Shown piece after piece: positions 10,831 to 20,690 of a DNA stretch of 64,000 bases. The position numbers and the translations under genes are program-made. Origin of the DNA: Epiperipatus broadwayi (taxonomy: Eukaryota; Onychophora; Udeonychophora; Euonychophora; Peripatidae); the NCBI GenBank assembly GCA_028023455.1, contig JAQFVV010012575.1, positions 1-64,000 on the forward strand, in the 5' to 3' direction. Position 1 is the stretch's first letter; each line of letters begins with the position of its first letter. The notes under the pieces are model-generated. The model saw only the letters and a program-made list of their open reading frames with translations, was not told the origin of the DNA and searched no databases.

Positions 10831-12567
10831 AAACACTAGCTTCTACTTTTTGTTTATTTGAAATTTTGTTAGGTTGCCATGATATTTGACATAAGAACGT
10901 TATGGTATTCCATGTCTATTAGATTTATATATTTAAGCAGTAGAGTATTATATTCAAACAATAATTCTTGGTGTCATTGATTTAATCTGTATATGTTCCA
11001 TTTCTTAATGTAATTTATTCTAACATTTTAAAAAAAAAAAAACAAGTTTTGTCTTAATCTGAGAATTGAAGTTTAGATTTACATTCCAAAGTAATAAACC
11101 ATCTTACATGCATCGTAATGATGTAAAGAGTTCATTAAAACTTACTCTATAGTTCATAATATTGAGACACTAGAACATATTGAACAATTAGCGATAAGTT
11201 ACCACCAACGATGATCAAGCGTTGTCATGTGATTACAATAATCTGACTTAAGTACTGTATATCAATATGTGCGTATGTACACACACGGATATAACATTAT
11301 TAACAACCATGTATTAGTAAATATACATGTATATAACCTTCTGTTTTTAGTTATAATCATTTTTCTAATTGATGCTTTTAATAATTTATACAAAATGACT
11401 ATCTATCAAAATAAATTTAAACGTTTTCTTTATAAATAATTTAGATCAAATATTTCAACAAATCTTTAATTTTGCTGTTAGCAATTATTTCCCAATCCTG
11501 AAATATAAATAATGTGAAAAATAATGAAATGGAAAAATTTGGACACTCCCTCTCTCTTTTTATAGAATATTAGTCTACCTTCTAGGGCGGTAAAAGGCCC
11601 ACCTCTCAAACCACACTTAAACTCTCAACTCCCGCATTGTGTTACAGAAAAGCACAAGGGAGAAACAATTTTTACTCTTTAAGAAACAATAAAAAAATCT
11701 GGACATCTTCGATTAATCTTCGTTAACCGATGGAATGCCTTTTATATCTTAAGATGAATCACGTGTTGACAAGCTGGTCGGGTTGATATCTTTCTTTCCT
11801 AATTTTAGAAAATTCAGCTGTTTGAATAAAGTAATAAAACAGCAAAGTAAATTTAATCAGCATTCGTGTTTTTAAAATGTTATATATGTACAATTCATTC
11901 TATCAATTTAAAGAATATTAGGATTATATATATATTTCATAAATAATAACTGCAAAAAATTATTTATATATGACACCTTTAGATTTTATAAGTCTCGGTC
12001 AAAACATAAAATACTTTGTTTTAATCGATTTATCATCAAAGCTTATTTAGGGATTTAAGATTTGGTCATTTAAAAAAAATGGCATTATATAGAGAATATA
12101 CTACATAATGATAAAAGAGCAATTTGGTAAACCCATCCATCTGTCATATTTATGACCTGGATTTGAAATCAGGTTAGATAAAACATGGAATTTTTTTCAG
12201 ATTATAATCGTACTTAGGATTTTTTTTTCCCTGGTGATTAGCTTCGAGACAACTCAGTTATCTGTATAATATTGTTTGGAAAATAGGTGTCTGGCTATTT
12301 TTAGCTAATGTATAGTGTCAAAGATGAAAAACTGTTAAAGCCTAATTATCCAACAAAATTCTTTATACTTATTGCTGTCAAAGAGATATTTACTTTGTTA
12401 TGGGATATTTAAAAGGGTGGTTGTTTTGCCAGTAGCTATTTACAAATGTGGCAAGGTTTTCTGCATTTCTAGAAGTTGCAATAATAATAAAATTTCCTAT
12501 TCTGTTAAGTCTAATTAATAAGAAATATTACCAAAATCACATTTTCCTTTATTTTTGCTATGACTAA
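10831..12567. other. AT-rich unique-looking spacer
   Basis: I see no gene or clear repeat. The part at 11550-11790 is less skewed and contains pyrimidine-rich tracts and TTTTATAG/CCTTTTATATC boxes, but no ORF. There is a poly(A) run at 11030-11042. Confidence 0.5.
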
Positions 12568-12950
12568 CGTCGCCATGGGTAGGATGGCACCCTTGGCACT
12601 AACGAGGGCTTTGAACATTCCATCATCAGATTTTCAATGAAATGGAAGGCTGAGAGTTGGGAGTTGAAGTAGTTTGAAGCCTGTCCATTAAAGTATAAAG
12701 ATTGGCTATTTTAATATAAGGCTGAGCACTGATTGTATATATGTGTGGAAATAGTAACCTGGACCAACTGACGAGTGCTGGCTTAGCACGAAATATGTAT
12801 ATTGGTGATTATTTATCTTTTCAACATGTGGGTGATTAGATGGGTCAGCAATATGAGATGGCTTGGAGAGTTGTGTGAAAGTCTGAGTTCGAATTCCTTA
12901 CATATATATCTATGTGCAGGTGTAAGCCTGTACAGTGTATGAATTTATAT
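12568..12950 (+). mobile_element. Family B ribozyme element, single plus-strand copy
   Basis: A complete-looking single unit in this order: CATGGGTAGGATGGCACC-like start, GAACATTCCATCATCAGAT, TGGAAGGCTGA, CCTGTCCATTAAAGTAT, CTGAGCACTGATTGTATAT, the hammerhead block, TTATTTATCTTTTCAACATG, GTCAGCAATATGAG, and AAAGTCTGAGTTCGAAT at the 3-prime end. It is not folded back, so it is a good reference for the unit. A family D hairpin follows at once. Confidence 0.75.
12763..12806 (+). ncRNA. Hammerhead ribozyme, family B, intact core
   Basis: All parts of a type I hammerhead are present. Stem I is ACCAA (12763-12767) with UUGGU (12802-12806). The core is CUGACGA (12768-12774). Stem II is GUGCU/AGCAC with loop GGCUU (12775-12789) and has the preferred G-C closing pair. 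Then GAAA (12790-12793), a three-pair stem III A-U-A/U-A-U with a two-base loop (12793-12800), and cleavage base A at 12801. Cleavage is predicted after 12801. A very short stem III is typical of ribozymes in Penelope-like elements and retrozymes. Activity is inferred, not shown. Confidence 0.85.
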
Positions 12951-12959
12951 AATATCTTA

Positions 12960-13135
12960 TGTAAATCCAATTTATCCAAATCACTTTGAACACTTTTTAG
13001 TAAAAAACTTTTATTGTATATATATATGCATACACCTTCGCTTTGACTGTCCTTTAGTCTTCTTCATAGTCAGTTTATATGTACAATAAAAGATTTTTGC
13101 TAAAAAGTGTCTGAAGTGGTTTGGATAAATTGGAT
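12960..13135. mobile_element. Family D fold-back element
   Basis: Inverted arms at 12966-13023 and 13081-13131 share ATCCAATTTATCCAAATCAC, ACTTTTTAG and TTTTATTGTA. The same end sequence (ACTTTTTAGCAAAA and TTTGGATAAA) bounds the longer hairpin at 22704-22975. The centre holds a degraded GAAGAAGACT-like ribozyme-related motif on the minus strand. Confidence 0.65.
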
Positions 13136-13139
13136 CTAA

Positions 13140-14060
13140 TTAACAAGAATATTTTCTAAACATCCTGTGTTAGAGTTGTAGGTAAGTTTTTTTTTTTTTT
13201 TCATGGCTTGTTACTCTGAAAAAACATTTTCTAGGGTCAATCCTGCTTTCTTCAATAAAAATAGCTGTACCTAAAAAATGATTTAAAAATGATCTATACT
13301 GCACAATTTGACTATGTCACCATGATCAATAAATTACTCATCAAAATGGAGCACTTAATTAGTAATTGTGATAAAGCAGAAGATGATAACACTAATAAAG
13401 TTAAGTAAATATTTTAGCTTTTTTTCTTAAAAAAAAAAAAAACTATTTGAAATATGCAAACTTAACTTGAAGTAAATTTTTCAAGATTTGGTCTGAAGAT
13501 CCAAGTATAAGGAACATTTAAGATTTATACTTCTGAGAGAAAAAGTTTAATAAAAGAGGTAGAATACCACGGATGCTTTTAGTAGAGCAGATAATCACGT
13601 GAAAGGAGATTACATGGTGTTGAATTTGTAATGAGGTTTTATTTGATTTTTGGAAATTTAATGTATGGCTAATAGCATTAAAATTGGGCTTGCATAACAT
13701 TGACTCGGCCCATTTTAATTATGCTTATGAAAAACACTACATTAAGAGAATTCTAGGAAAAGGCCTTTATTTATTATACTACAATGTTATTTACATCAAT
13801 ATCATTAAAAATATCATTTGTTGAGCTTCAATGCACATACTTTATGTTCAATAAAAATTAACTCCCTATGTGATTTAGTGTAATGGTAAAATGGCAATTT
13901 TTAGATAAGGTCCATAGATTATAGTCCAGTGTTGTCAAAGATTTGATGATCTCTTCAAGTATACTTTTCATTGGGAATAATTGCTTTTGCTCTGTGATTT
14001 GAATTTTGCACCGCATTGGATTAATCTCTTAATGAGTATGTTATTTAGCCGCATAAATTA
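13140..14060. other. AT-rich spacer
   Basis: There are poly(T) and poly(A) runs at 13187 and 13430. The minus-strand ORF at 13518-13700 shows no family features. No supported gene. Confidence 0.55.
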
Positions 14061-14064
14061 ATAT

Positions 14065-14335
14065 AAAGAAACTTAGATGCATCCACACTCAGAACAAAGA
14101 CAACTGCTGGATTACATTATAGTTAGGAGTCAGAATGCAAAAGAAGTAACATTAGCACTTACAGATGTAGAGATGTGGGCATATCGTAAATTAATGCACT
14201 CCAAGTTTAAAATGACAATTGCATTAAAAAACAGGTTCTATTCAATATATGAATCTGTTTCCAGGAAAATATTAAAAACATGTCATGAATTTAATGTACA
14301 TAATACTTTGATTGATTTGTATTTGGTTTAATCAA
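14065..14335 (+). pseudogene. Retrotransposon AP-endonuclease C-terminal fragment (RTE-like)
   Basis: The frame opening at 14077 reads H-P-H-S-E-Q-R-Q-L-L-D-Y-I-I-V-R, then V-T-L-A, W and H-S-K-F-K-M. In APE-type LINE endonucleases the same place reads HPRSKxWHLxDYVIVRxRD, V..A, DHxLVxSKL. The catalytic S-D-H near the end is lost (R-K-L-M-H-S here). The next recognisable LINE blocks are absent, so this is an isolated fragment. The clade is inferred from that pattern only. Confidence 0.6.
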
Positions 14336-15069
14336 ACAGATGACGGAATGAATAAAAGGGAACATTATTACTTAGCATTAATGGAATATCTGAAGTGTTT
14401 GAAATGAAAATGCCTGCTAACCAAAAAAGTGTATCAACCATAACCTTTTTTTCATTTTTGCTGTGGTGGTTTTCAAAATTGTTTAGGGATGACTTCAATA
14501 AACAGGCATCACTGACTGATGAGGATTTTAATTTGAATTGATTAAAAATAAAAAAATAAATACTTTTGATTTCAGATTTACAGATTGGGTATGGCTGTTG
14601 CCAGTTCAAAAAATGATCTGTAGCATGTGTTTAATGTTTTAAAAGCATTTGTTGAAGACTTTCATTTGATGAAGATTTTGGATTAGTAATTAATGTTTAA
14701 ACAACTCAAGTTCTTTATCATTCACATGATGATTAAAGTATTTAGCAACATCCTTGATTGTTATGTAATTCAAGAATGTGAGTGAATTTAACTATTCTGA
14801 TAACCTTTTAGTTAATGACTTGGACGTAAAGACCCATTACCCACTTCACTGTGCTATATTTAACAAAGTGAAAGACAGAATACTTCATTGGAATGATATA
14901 ACTACTATAGATAAATTAATTGTATGGAAATTGTTAGATTACCAATTTATTGCATGGAAATGGGATATGGAATTTCTTTCAGTATAATATAAGAATACTA
15001 GAAGAAATTTATTTAAGGATTCATTGTAATACAAACTTAATTTTAAACTTTGCAAGTTTGGTAAATAAA
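14336..15069. other. Spacer with unassigned ORF at 14778-14987
   Basis: The ORF at 14778-14987 has a mixed codon composition (several Asp, His, Trp codons) and may continue the decayed LINE upstream, but I recognise no motif. The rest is AT-rich. Confidence 0.4.
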
Positions 15070-15275
15070 ATATTGGAGCTTATCCATTAAAGTTTGAAGA
15101 TTTGCTGTCGTAATATAAATTGAGCACTTATTATATATGTCTATTGAAGATAATGATCTGGGCCAACTGATGAGTGCTGGTTTAGCATGAAATATGTATA
15201 TTGGAGAGCATTTATTTTTTTCACATGTATGTAGTCATGTGTATCAGTTGTATAAGATGGAGTAGATGGATATAT
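15070..15275 (+). mobile_element. Family B ribozyme element, 5-prime-truncated single copy
   Basis: It begins at CTTATCCATTAAAGTTTGAAG and runs through the hammerhead block to GTATAAGATGGAGTAGAT. The hammerhead at 15163-15204 keeps CUGAUGA (15167-15173), stem II GUGCU/AGCAU with a G-U closing pair (15174-15188), GAAA (15189-15192), a three-pair stem III, cleavage base A at 15200, and a four-pair stem I CCAA/UUGG. The core is complete and the helices slightly weaker than at 12763. Confidence 0.75.
15163..15204 (+). ncRNA. Hammerhead ribozyme, family B, near-intact
   Basis: All conserved core bases (CUGAUGA and GAAA) are present. Stem II is five pairs including a closing G-U, and stem I is four pairs. 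Predicted cleavage is after 15200. Confidence 0.7.
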
Positions 15276-15340
15276 GGATTTTTCTTTCAGACATCTGGCT
15301 ATAACTTACCAGATACTCATTCAATTATCAGTCATTATAT

Positions 15341-15757
15341 CAGGGGTGGGGAAATAGAAGCCTGAGGGCCATATGTGGCCCACTAAGAGTTTTTATGCGG
15401 CCCATCAAGACAATCAGAAAAATCTGTTTTGAACTGAGATTTCCTTCCCGTGCGCGACTGAAAATTTATCTTGTATTTTCCACTAGGATGGCCATGTCAA
15501 TACACATGTGCCGTGTAGATAAGATGTGCAGTGCTTTTCCAATTGATCTGATTAATTTCAATTTTGTCTTTGCATTAGTAAATATATACATTTCCAACTT
15601 TAGTGAAACCATGAACTCTCCGAAAAAATGTCGGTGATGAATGTGTCGTGAAAAAAAGGTGCGGCCCTCCGCTAACCTCCGTTTCCACAAAGTGGTCCCC
15701 AATGCAGCCCTCCGCCAACCTCTGTGGCTCTTGAGCCAAAACAATTGCCCACCCCTG
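15341..15757. mobile_element. hAT-type MITE with 8-bp TSD
   Basis: It starts CAGGGGTGGGG and ends TTGCCCACCCCTG, matching hAT-like terminal inverted repeats. CATTATAT flanks it exactly on both sides (15333-15340 and 15758-15765), the 8-bp duplication expected of hAT transposases. The 417-bp body is much richer in G+C than its surroundings, with subterminal GGCCATATGTGGCCC and GCGGCCC motifs, and has no transposase. The ORFs in it are short and lack domain features. It is a non-autonomous copy and looks relatively young. Confidence 0.9.
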
Positions 15758-15954
15758 CATTATATGAATATTTAGCTACAAAATGAAACATTAAAAAAAT
15801 CTTTTCATATTTGAATATTGTCTTCATTGTTTTTCTGAAAAGAAATACTAGAAAAAGCTTTGTTCTGCAGTGGGTAACAAAGATTATCTTTTATTCATAC
15901 AGAGAAAAATTAAGTTTCATGGTGTATAGTTTAATAAGATATTAAATATTAGCT

Positions 15955-16227
15955 TTGTGTTCATGCGTTTACAGCACTAGTATTGAATTAAGGATTCGTA
16001 GGATTCTAAAAATATTACTGCAAAATTGTATGACCAATCAGCTTGTTGAATATAATAATATTAAACCTGCTATTGTAAGGTCAGATTTTCATGGAATTGG
16101 TCTCTGTGAAGTGGATAACAGAACAGAGTTCCTAATAAAATGTTATGATAAACTTAGGGTTGTTCATGTAGGAGAGGCTGGCCCCATTTACATTATAAAG
16201 ATTATTTTAAAGATAAATTCTAAATAA
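15955..16227 (+). pseudogene. Possible filamin-type repeat fragment
   Basis: The second half of this 90-codon ORF reads P-A-I-V-R-S-D-F-H-G-I-G-L, V-D-N-R-T-E-F-L-I, D-K-L-R-V-V-H-V, G-E-A-G-P. This echoes a filamin immunoglobulin-like repeat (xxVxxxGxGLxxxxVxxxxxFxIxxxxxxxxLxVxIxGP). The usual A-G-x-G before the L-x-V strand is missing. The first half does not fit, and no clear splice sites bound it. It may be a decayed exon or retrocopy; chance similarity is possible. Confidence 0.3.
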
Positions 16228-16700
16228 AAAAAATCAATATTAACTCCTTATATTAGAAAGTTACATCCAAGAATAGACTGTATTAGAGATCTAAAATTAG
16301 GCCAGGGATTGAAAACTTTCAATAAATAAAATTCTCTGCAGAAAAAAAAAAGGCAAAATTATTAGGTACTTAGTTTTAACCAGGTTTAAAGTTTAGATCA
16401 GGATTAATAATAATATATCTAATTCTAATAAATACTTATTTAAAAGATAGTAATTCATCATTAGGGTTGTAAAATAGTTATATTCCATCATAACAAAATA
16501 AAATGGATAAATAATCAATGATGATGGTATGCAGTATTAAATATGGTATTAGATTTTTTTAAAATACAGGTACATGAATGAATGAAATTTTATATGATGG
16601 AAATTCTTCAAGACCTAAGTGCAAAATTGTTATTGTTTAAAAGCTATCTTAATTGATGTAACAATTCAAGGCGAATTTCGTTTTCAAAGGAAGTTTAATT
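16228..16700. other. AT-rich spacer
   Basis: No gene, RNA or recognised repeat apart from A-runs near 16340. Confidence 0.55.
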
Positions 16701-16828
16701 GAACAGATACATAGTTAGCAAAGGCAAAACTCTCCATACAGTAGTGCCACCCTGTGCCAAACAGAGTAATCAATGGATCCCAGAAGGCTTGTGCATAAAA
16801 TCCCTATCTAGTGCCTACTCATCCAATA

Positions 16829-16869
16829 TCCCCAGACTAGTTTCTGGCTGTGGCCATCATCAGTGAGGA
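16829..16869 (-). ncRNA. Hammerhead ribozyme, family A, intact core
   Basis: On the minus strand: stem I UCCUCA pairing with UGGGGA (one U-G), core CUGAUGA, stem II UGGC/GCCA with loop CACA, then GAAA, a two-pair stem III (A-U, C-G) with loop UA, and cleavage triplet GUC. All core bases are present. Closing stem II with U-A instead of G-C is a mild deviation. Confidence 0.75.
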
Positions 16870-17199
16870 GCCTTGGATCTGAGAGCACTGCACCTAGATC
16901 TTAGGATCTTTAACTCTACTTTACTACAAAACTATGAGAATGAAATTGAATACACAATAATATTTTCAATTTAAGCTCAATAGCTTATATATAGTCATAT
17001 GGGTCTGAACTCAATTCAGCACCCATACATTTTGGTGTCTTTGGCTCTTAAACAACCATAGCCACCACTATCCTATTAGGCAGGATTGGTGTTAAACCAC
17101 TAAACATCACATGATCACCATCTCTATACTAGCACATAATTGTTGTAAACAAAGGCAAAACTCTCCATACAGTAGTGCCACCCTGTGCCAAACAGAGAC

Positions 17200-17241
17200 T
17201 CCTCACTGATGATGGCCACAAGCCAGAAACTAGTCTGGGGA
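17200..17241 (+). ncRNA. Hammerhead ribozyme, family A, intact core
   Basis: Stem I is UCCUCA (17200-17205) with UGGGGA (17236-17241). The core is CUGAUGA (17206-17212), stem II UGGC/GCCA with loop CACAA (17213-17225), GAAA (17226-17229), then C-UA-G forming the short stem III, and GUC ending at 17235. Cleavage is predicted between 17235 and 17236. The helices and core match the minus-strand copy at 16829-16869. Confidence 0.8.
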
Positions 17242-17412
17242 TATTGGATGAGTAGGCACTAGATAGGGATTTTATGCACAAGCCTTCTGGCATCCATTGA
17301 TTACTCTGCTTGGCACAGGGTGGCACTACTGTATGAAGAGTTTTGCCTTTGTTTACAACAATTATGTGCTAGTATAGAGATGGTGATCATGTGATGTTTA
17401 GATACATAGTTA

Positions 17413-18955
17413 CAAGTTTGTTTACTTTTTATTTTATTTATGAATAAACAAAATATTGAGTGAAAGATGTGTACATGATTTTTAGTTGGCTGTGATATTT
17501 AACCTCATATATCAATAGAAAGATGATAATGTTAAAAACTTGTTTCATGGTGCATACATCCATTTTATATTTTGTTCTGACTGATGTTAGAATCGAATAA
17601 TAAGGGAAATAAAGTTTTCATTATTTATTGAAAAGTTTTACTGCAACAGTGTTCTTATAAAACACAGATTTTTTTTTTTTTTGGAATATATTAATGTATA
17701 CGCTAATAGAAACGAAAAGTATGGTAAAATTATTGGACCTAATTCTCTACATGATTTAGTAAAGATCCATGAATCATTGCTTGGCTATATCATTTCTGGT
17801 GTTTAAATATTATAAGATTTCAAAGTAATAAATATGCAATTACTTTTATTGAAAATAATGAGTTCACTGCTTTGAATTAGAATAGTATGTTGTAATTTTG
17901 CACAACACAAGAATTGATCATTATGGGCAAAAATCTGATAAAGGAATGTGTGTATCTACATTCAAACCAATCGATAGTTGAAATTATGTTATATTTAGAC
18001 ATCAAGATGTAAAAGAAGCATTCAAGCTGTGATTAGTTGGATAAATAATAGAATAAAATATTTAAGATTAAAATAATGATTATGTTACGAAATACATCCT
18101 ATCCCAAACAAAATAATAGAATATTTGATTTTTAATTTTTTAGAAATGATGGATACCAAGGCTAAATTTTGAAGTTATTTAGCAGTGAAATTGTCAGTTT
18201 AGATTGTCAAGCTTATATCTTACTGAAACATGAATTATTTTAAGAAGTGTATTGTTATATGAGTAAACCTGTTGTTGAGTTCACTAAAAATAAATAGATT
18301 TCATTAGTTCCTACATAATGACTGTATTATTTACTAATACCTTGATTAATAGAAACATAAATACAGCATAAACTTCAACTAATAAAATAGTTAAGAATGA
18401 TTGGTGGTTTAAAATTATAAATGAAATAAACTCATTAACTATTCAAGGCTACTTTAGATGTATTAAAATGCATCAAATAACATGAAAATGAAAAGAATGT
18501 TACAAACTTAATAAAAATATGAAATTTTTTTATTAATGGGAATAATATTGCAAACAGAAAGAGAAAATTTTCTAATAACTTTTCAAATAATTATACAAAA
18601 ATTCAAAAGATTATTTTAAATCATATATCCACTTGATCATCTTATTAAGATTATATAGAAGATAATCAGTTTTGCAAAGTTAAAATAGTTCTTCATAATC
18701 AATACAAAAGATATATTAAATCTTAAAGAGTTTTTTGGAGAAGTTTAATTCTTATCCTTTCTATTATGGAAAGATTCCATTCTACTACTATGATGTATTG
18801 AAAATTTGTAATAGACATAGAGTAATTTTGCTTCAATATTAGTCTTATCTCCCTTCGCAATATTATATTGCAACAATGCATTTTAATGATAATGAGTGCA
18901 TAATTTAGTTTTCATTTTTGTTTCTAGATGGCAGATATAATTAAAAAGTAATAGT
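17413..18955. other. AT-rich spacer
   Basis: No ORF with family features and no RNA gene. There is a poly(T) run at 17669. It probably holds repeats too old to recognise by eye. Confidence 0.5.
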
Positions 18956-18959
18956 TAAA

Positions 18960-19213
18960 CAAAGTGATTATACAGAAAATGGGTTATTGTTTTTTATGCT
19001 GGGTTTGGGAAAAGATAAGGGGTATTTAGATATAAAGGCGATGGAGTTGATGAAGATTATGTTGTGGAAATGGGATGGAGCAGGAAAGAGAAGACTATGG
19101 GGAAACTTAGGGTAGGGAATGGAAAGGGAAGGTAAAGTGACTAACAGGTTTCTCTGGGCATAGTGGCTAAGAGAGTCCTGATTCCGTATAAAAAGTCACA
19201 GTGCATCACATCA
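18960..19213 (+). pseudogene. LINE 3-prime tail, same family as 33560-38019
   Basis: It matches 37770-38019 in order: TTTTTATGCTGG, GGAAAAGATA, TTATGTTG, GAAATGGGAT, GGAAAGGGAAG, TGACTAACAGG, TTTCTCTGGGCAT, and CACAGTGCATCACATCA at the end. The last bases are repeats of a CATCR 5-mer, a microsatellite-like 3-prime tail as in CR1/L2-type LINEs. It is a short 5-prime-truncated insertion. Confidence 0.75.
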
Positions 19214-19490
19214 GTTCTAAAGTGGAAATGCTCTTTAAACAAACAATTCAATGAAATTTTTTTACTTTATGTTAATAAATATGAATTTTTTTTTTTTTTT
19301 TCTTAAAAATTCTTTTTAAAAATTATTTTTTAAAAAATATTTTAACAATAAATATAAAATGTATTTTGTTTTTAAAAGCATTGACAATCCATGTAGGGAT
19401 TTTTATTTTTTTTTAACATTATGCTCTAGTATTTATTACTTATCTTCTTCAAGAAGTATAAAACTCTTTCATATTGCATTGTCAAATGTA

Positions 19491-19790
19491 TACCATATAA
19501 TACTAAACCATCTATGCACTTTACTACTGTTACACAATGCTTTATTTACCACCCTCTTTAACAGTTTACAGTTTCGATTGCCCCAGAAATCTTCTTCAGA
19601 ACTACAACATAATACAAACATATGAACATATTTCATGTATATTTATATTCATATATTTGTATTATGTTGTACTTCTGAAGAAGATTGCTGGGGCAATCGA
19701 AACTGTAAACTGCAAAAGAGGGTGGTAAATAAAGCATTGTGTGACAGTAGTAAAGTGGGTGGATGATTTAGTATTATGTGGTATATTTAT
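19491..19790. mobile_element. Family D fold-back element with hammerhead-like motif
   Basis: The two arms (about 19491-19630 and 19650-19790) share TAATACTAAA, ACTTTACTACTGT, CAATGCTTTATTTACCACCC, CAGTTTACAGTTTCGATTG and TTGTAT. On the plus strand the right arm has CUGAAGA, an extra A, a GAUUG/CAAUC hairpin, then GAAAC (19677-19704). This resembles a hammerhead core with a one-base insertion before stem II. No clear stem I is seen, so activity is doubtful. Unit 3-prime ends face outward. Confidence 0.65.
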
Positions 19791-20550
19791 TATTTATTTG
19801 GTGTACATATTTTTTTGATAGCTTAACTATTAAGAAGAAAATATCATAAAGGAATCTATAGAGATTCCAACCAGGAGATATTTATTAAGTCTTTCAATCC
19901 TGCTTGTCATAGATTCAGAAGTCATTAATCATATAATTCATCATTTGTGTTTGTCTACATTTACATAAATCACTGAATGATAAATGATTGCAATGGCAAT
20001 GGGTTATCCCGAGTTTATTGACGAGTCTCCAGTTATATCTAGGAAGATCAAATCTGACAGGTTTCATTGCTGGATTTAGGAAAAGAAATTTTTTGGAACA
20101 TCATAAAAATTTCACTTTTATGCCATGTTTTTTTAACTGTAAATTATTGTTTTGACATGGGAATGTTGATTTGAGACAAGTCTTAGGTAGTGAAATTATA
20201 CTTTGAATTAATGGAAAGTCCAATCTGCTTCACAGTTTGTTACGCACTTTCAGTGAACCAATATCTCTTGATAATTGGTGGAGGAATATATGAAAGAAAA
20301 AAAAGTAATCATTGCAAATGAACAGACTTGAGTGTGCCAGTAATATTTCTCATGAAAATATTTAATTAAGTATCTAGATGTTTAGGGAGAGAACTTTTCC
20401 TCCAAACAGGGACACAATATTTATTAGCAAAATATGCTAAAACTAAAGAAGCCCTCTTTGCATCCCAACCCTAAAAAATATCAACTAGCTTTTCTAGAAG
20501 TTATTCCTAGAATTTAATTTTGCTCTAACCTTAAGTAAATGAGAAAAATA
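19791..20550. other. Spacer, no gene seen
   Basis: The part at 19990-20090 has a more balanced composition but no open frame or motif I can identify. Confidence 0.5.
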
Positions 20551-20566
20551 AATTAGGCTGTGATTT

Positions 20567-20674
20567 TTTTTTCCATATGTCATAGCATCGGCCGGGACGC
20601 GAACCCACAACCGTCTGCAACCAACTACTTGCTTGCATGACAGCTGCGATACCTCTCGGCTAACAACGCAAGAC
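20567..20674 (-). mobile_element. tRNA-derived SINE (family S1), 16-bp TSD
   Basis: On the minus strand it runs from TGTCTTGCGTTGTTAGCCG through an A box (TTAGCCGAGAGG), an anticodon-like CTTGCAAGC arm, a long variable arm and a B box (GGTTCGCGTCCCG) to GCTATGACA, then a short A-rich tail. AATTAGGCTGTGATTT flanks it at 20551-20566 and 20675-20690. The long variable arm recalls a Leu/Ser-type tRNA. It is a short, tail-dependent retroposon with no separate body. Confidence 0.9.
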
Positions 20675-20690
20675 AATTAGGCTGTGATTT

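Larger units (their letters stand above)
16718..17399. mobile_element. Family A ribozyme element, 682 bp, tandem plus fold-back, 13-bp TSD
   Basis: AGATACATAGTTA occurs at 16705-16717 and again at 17400-17412, so the whole 682-bp block is one insertion. Inside, a minus-strand unit begins at 16718. Its AAGGCAAAACTCTCC start recurs head-to-tail 431 bases later (16721 and 17152). The second unit then folds back near 17195 into a plus-strand copy ending with GGTGATCATGTGATGTTT at 17397. Outer ends are 3-prime ends of units and inner junctions are arbitrary. It holds two well-preserved hammerhead motifs in opposite orientations. The 17129-17326 ORF is only an antisense reading of this element. Confidence 0.9.

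Noticed and set aside
12110-12190. tRNA-like segment with GGATTTGAAATCAGG
   Set aside because: A B-box-like string without an A box at the right distance on either strand.
15466-15760. Overlapping minus-strand ORFs with Arg, Trp and Gly-rich peptides
   Set aside because: They fall inside the GC-richer hAT MITE and have no domain features.
17129-17326. Minus-strand ORF of 65 codons with balanced composition
   Set aside because: It is the antisense reading of the family A fold-back and recurs in other copies with stops.
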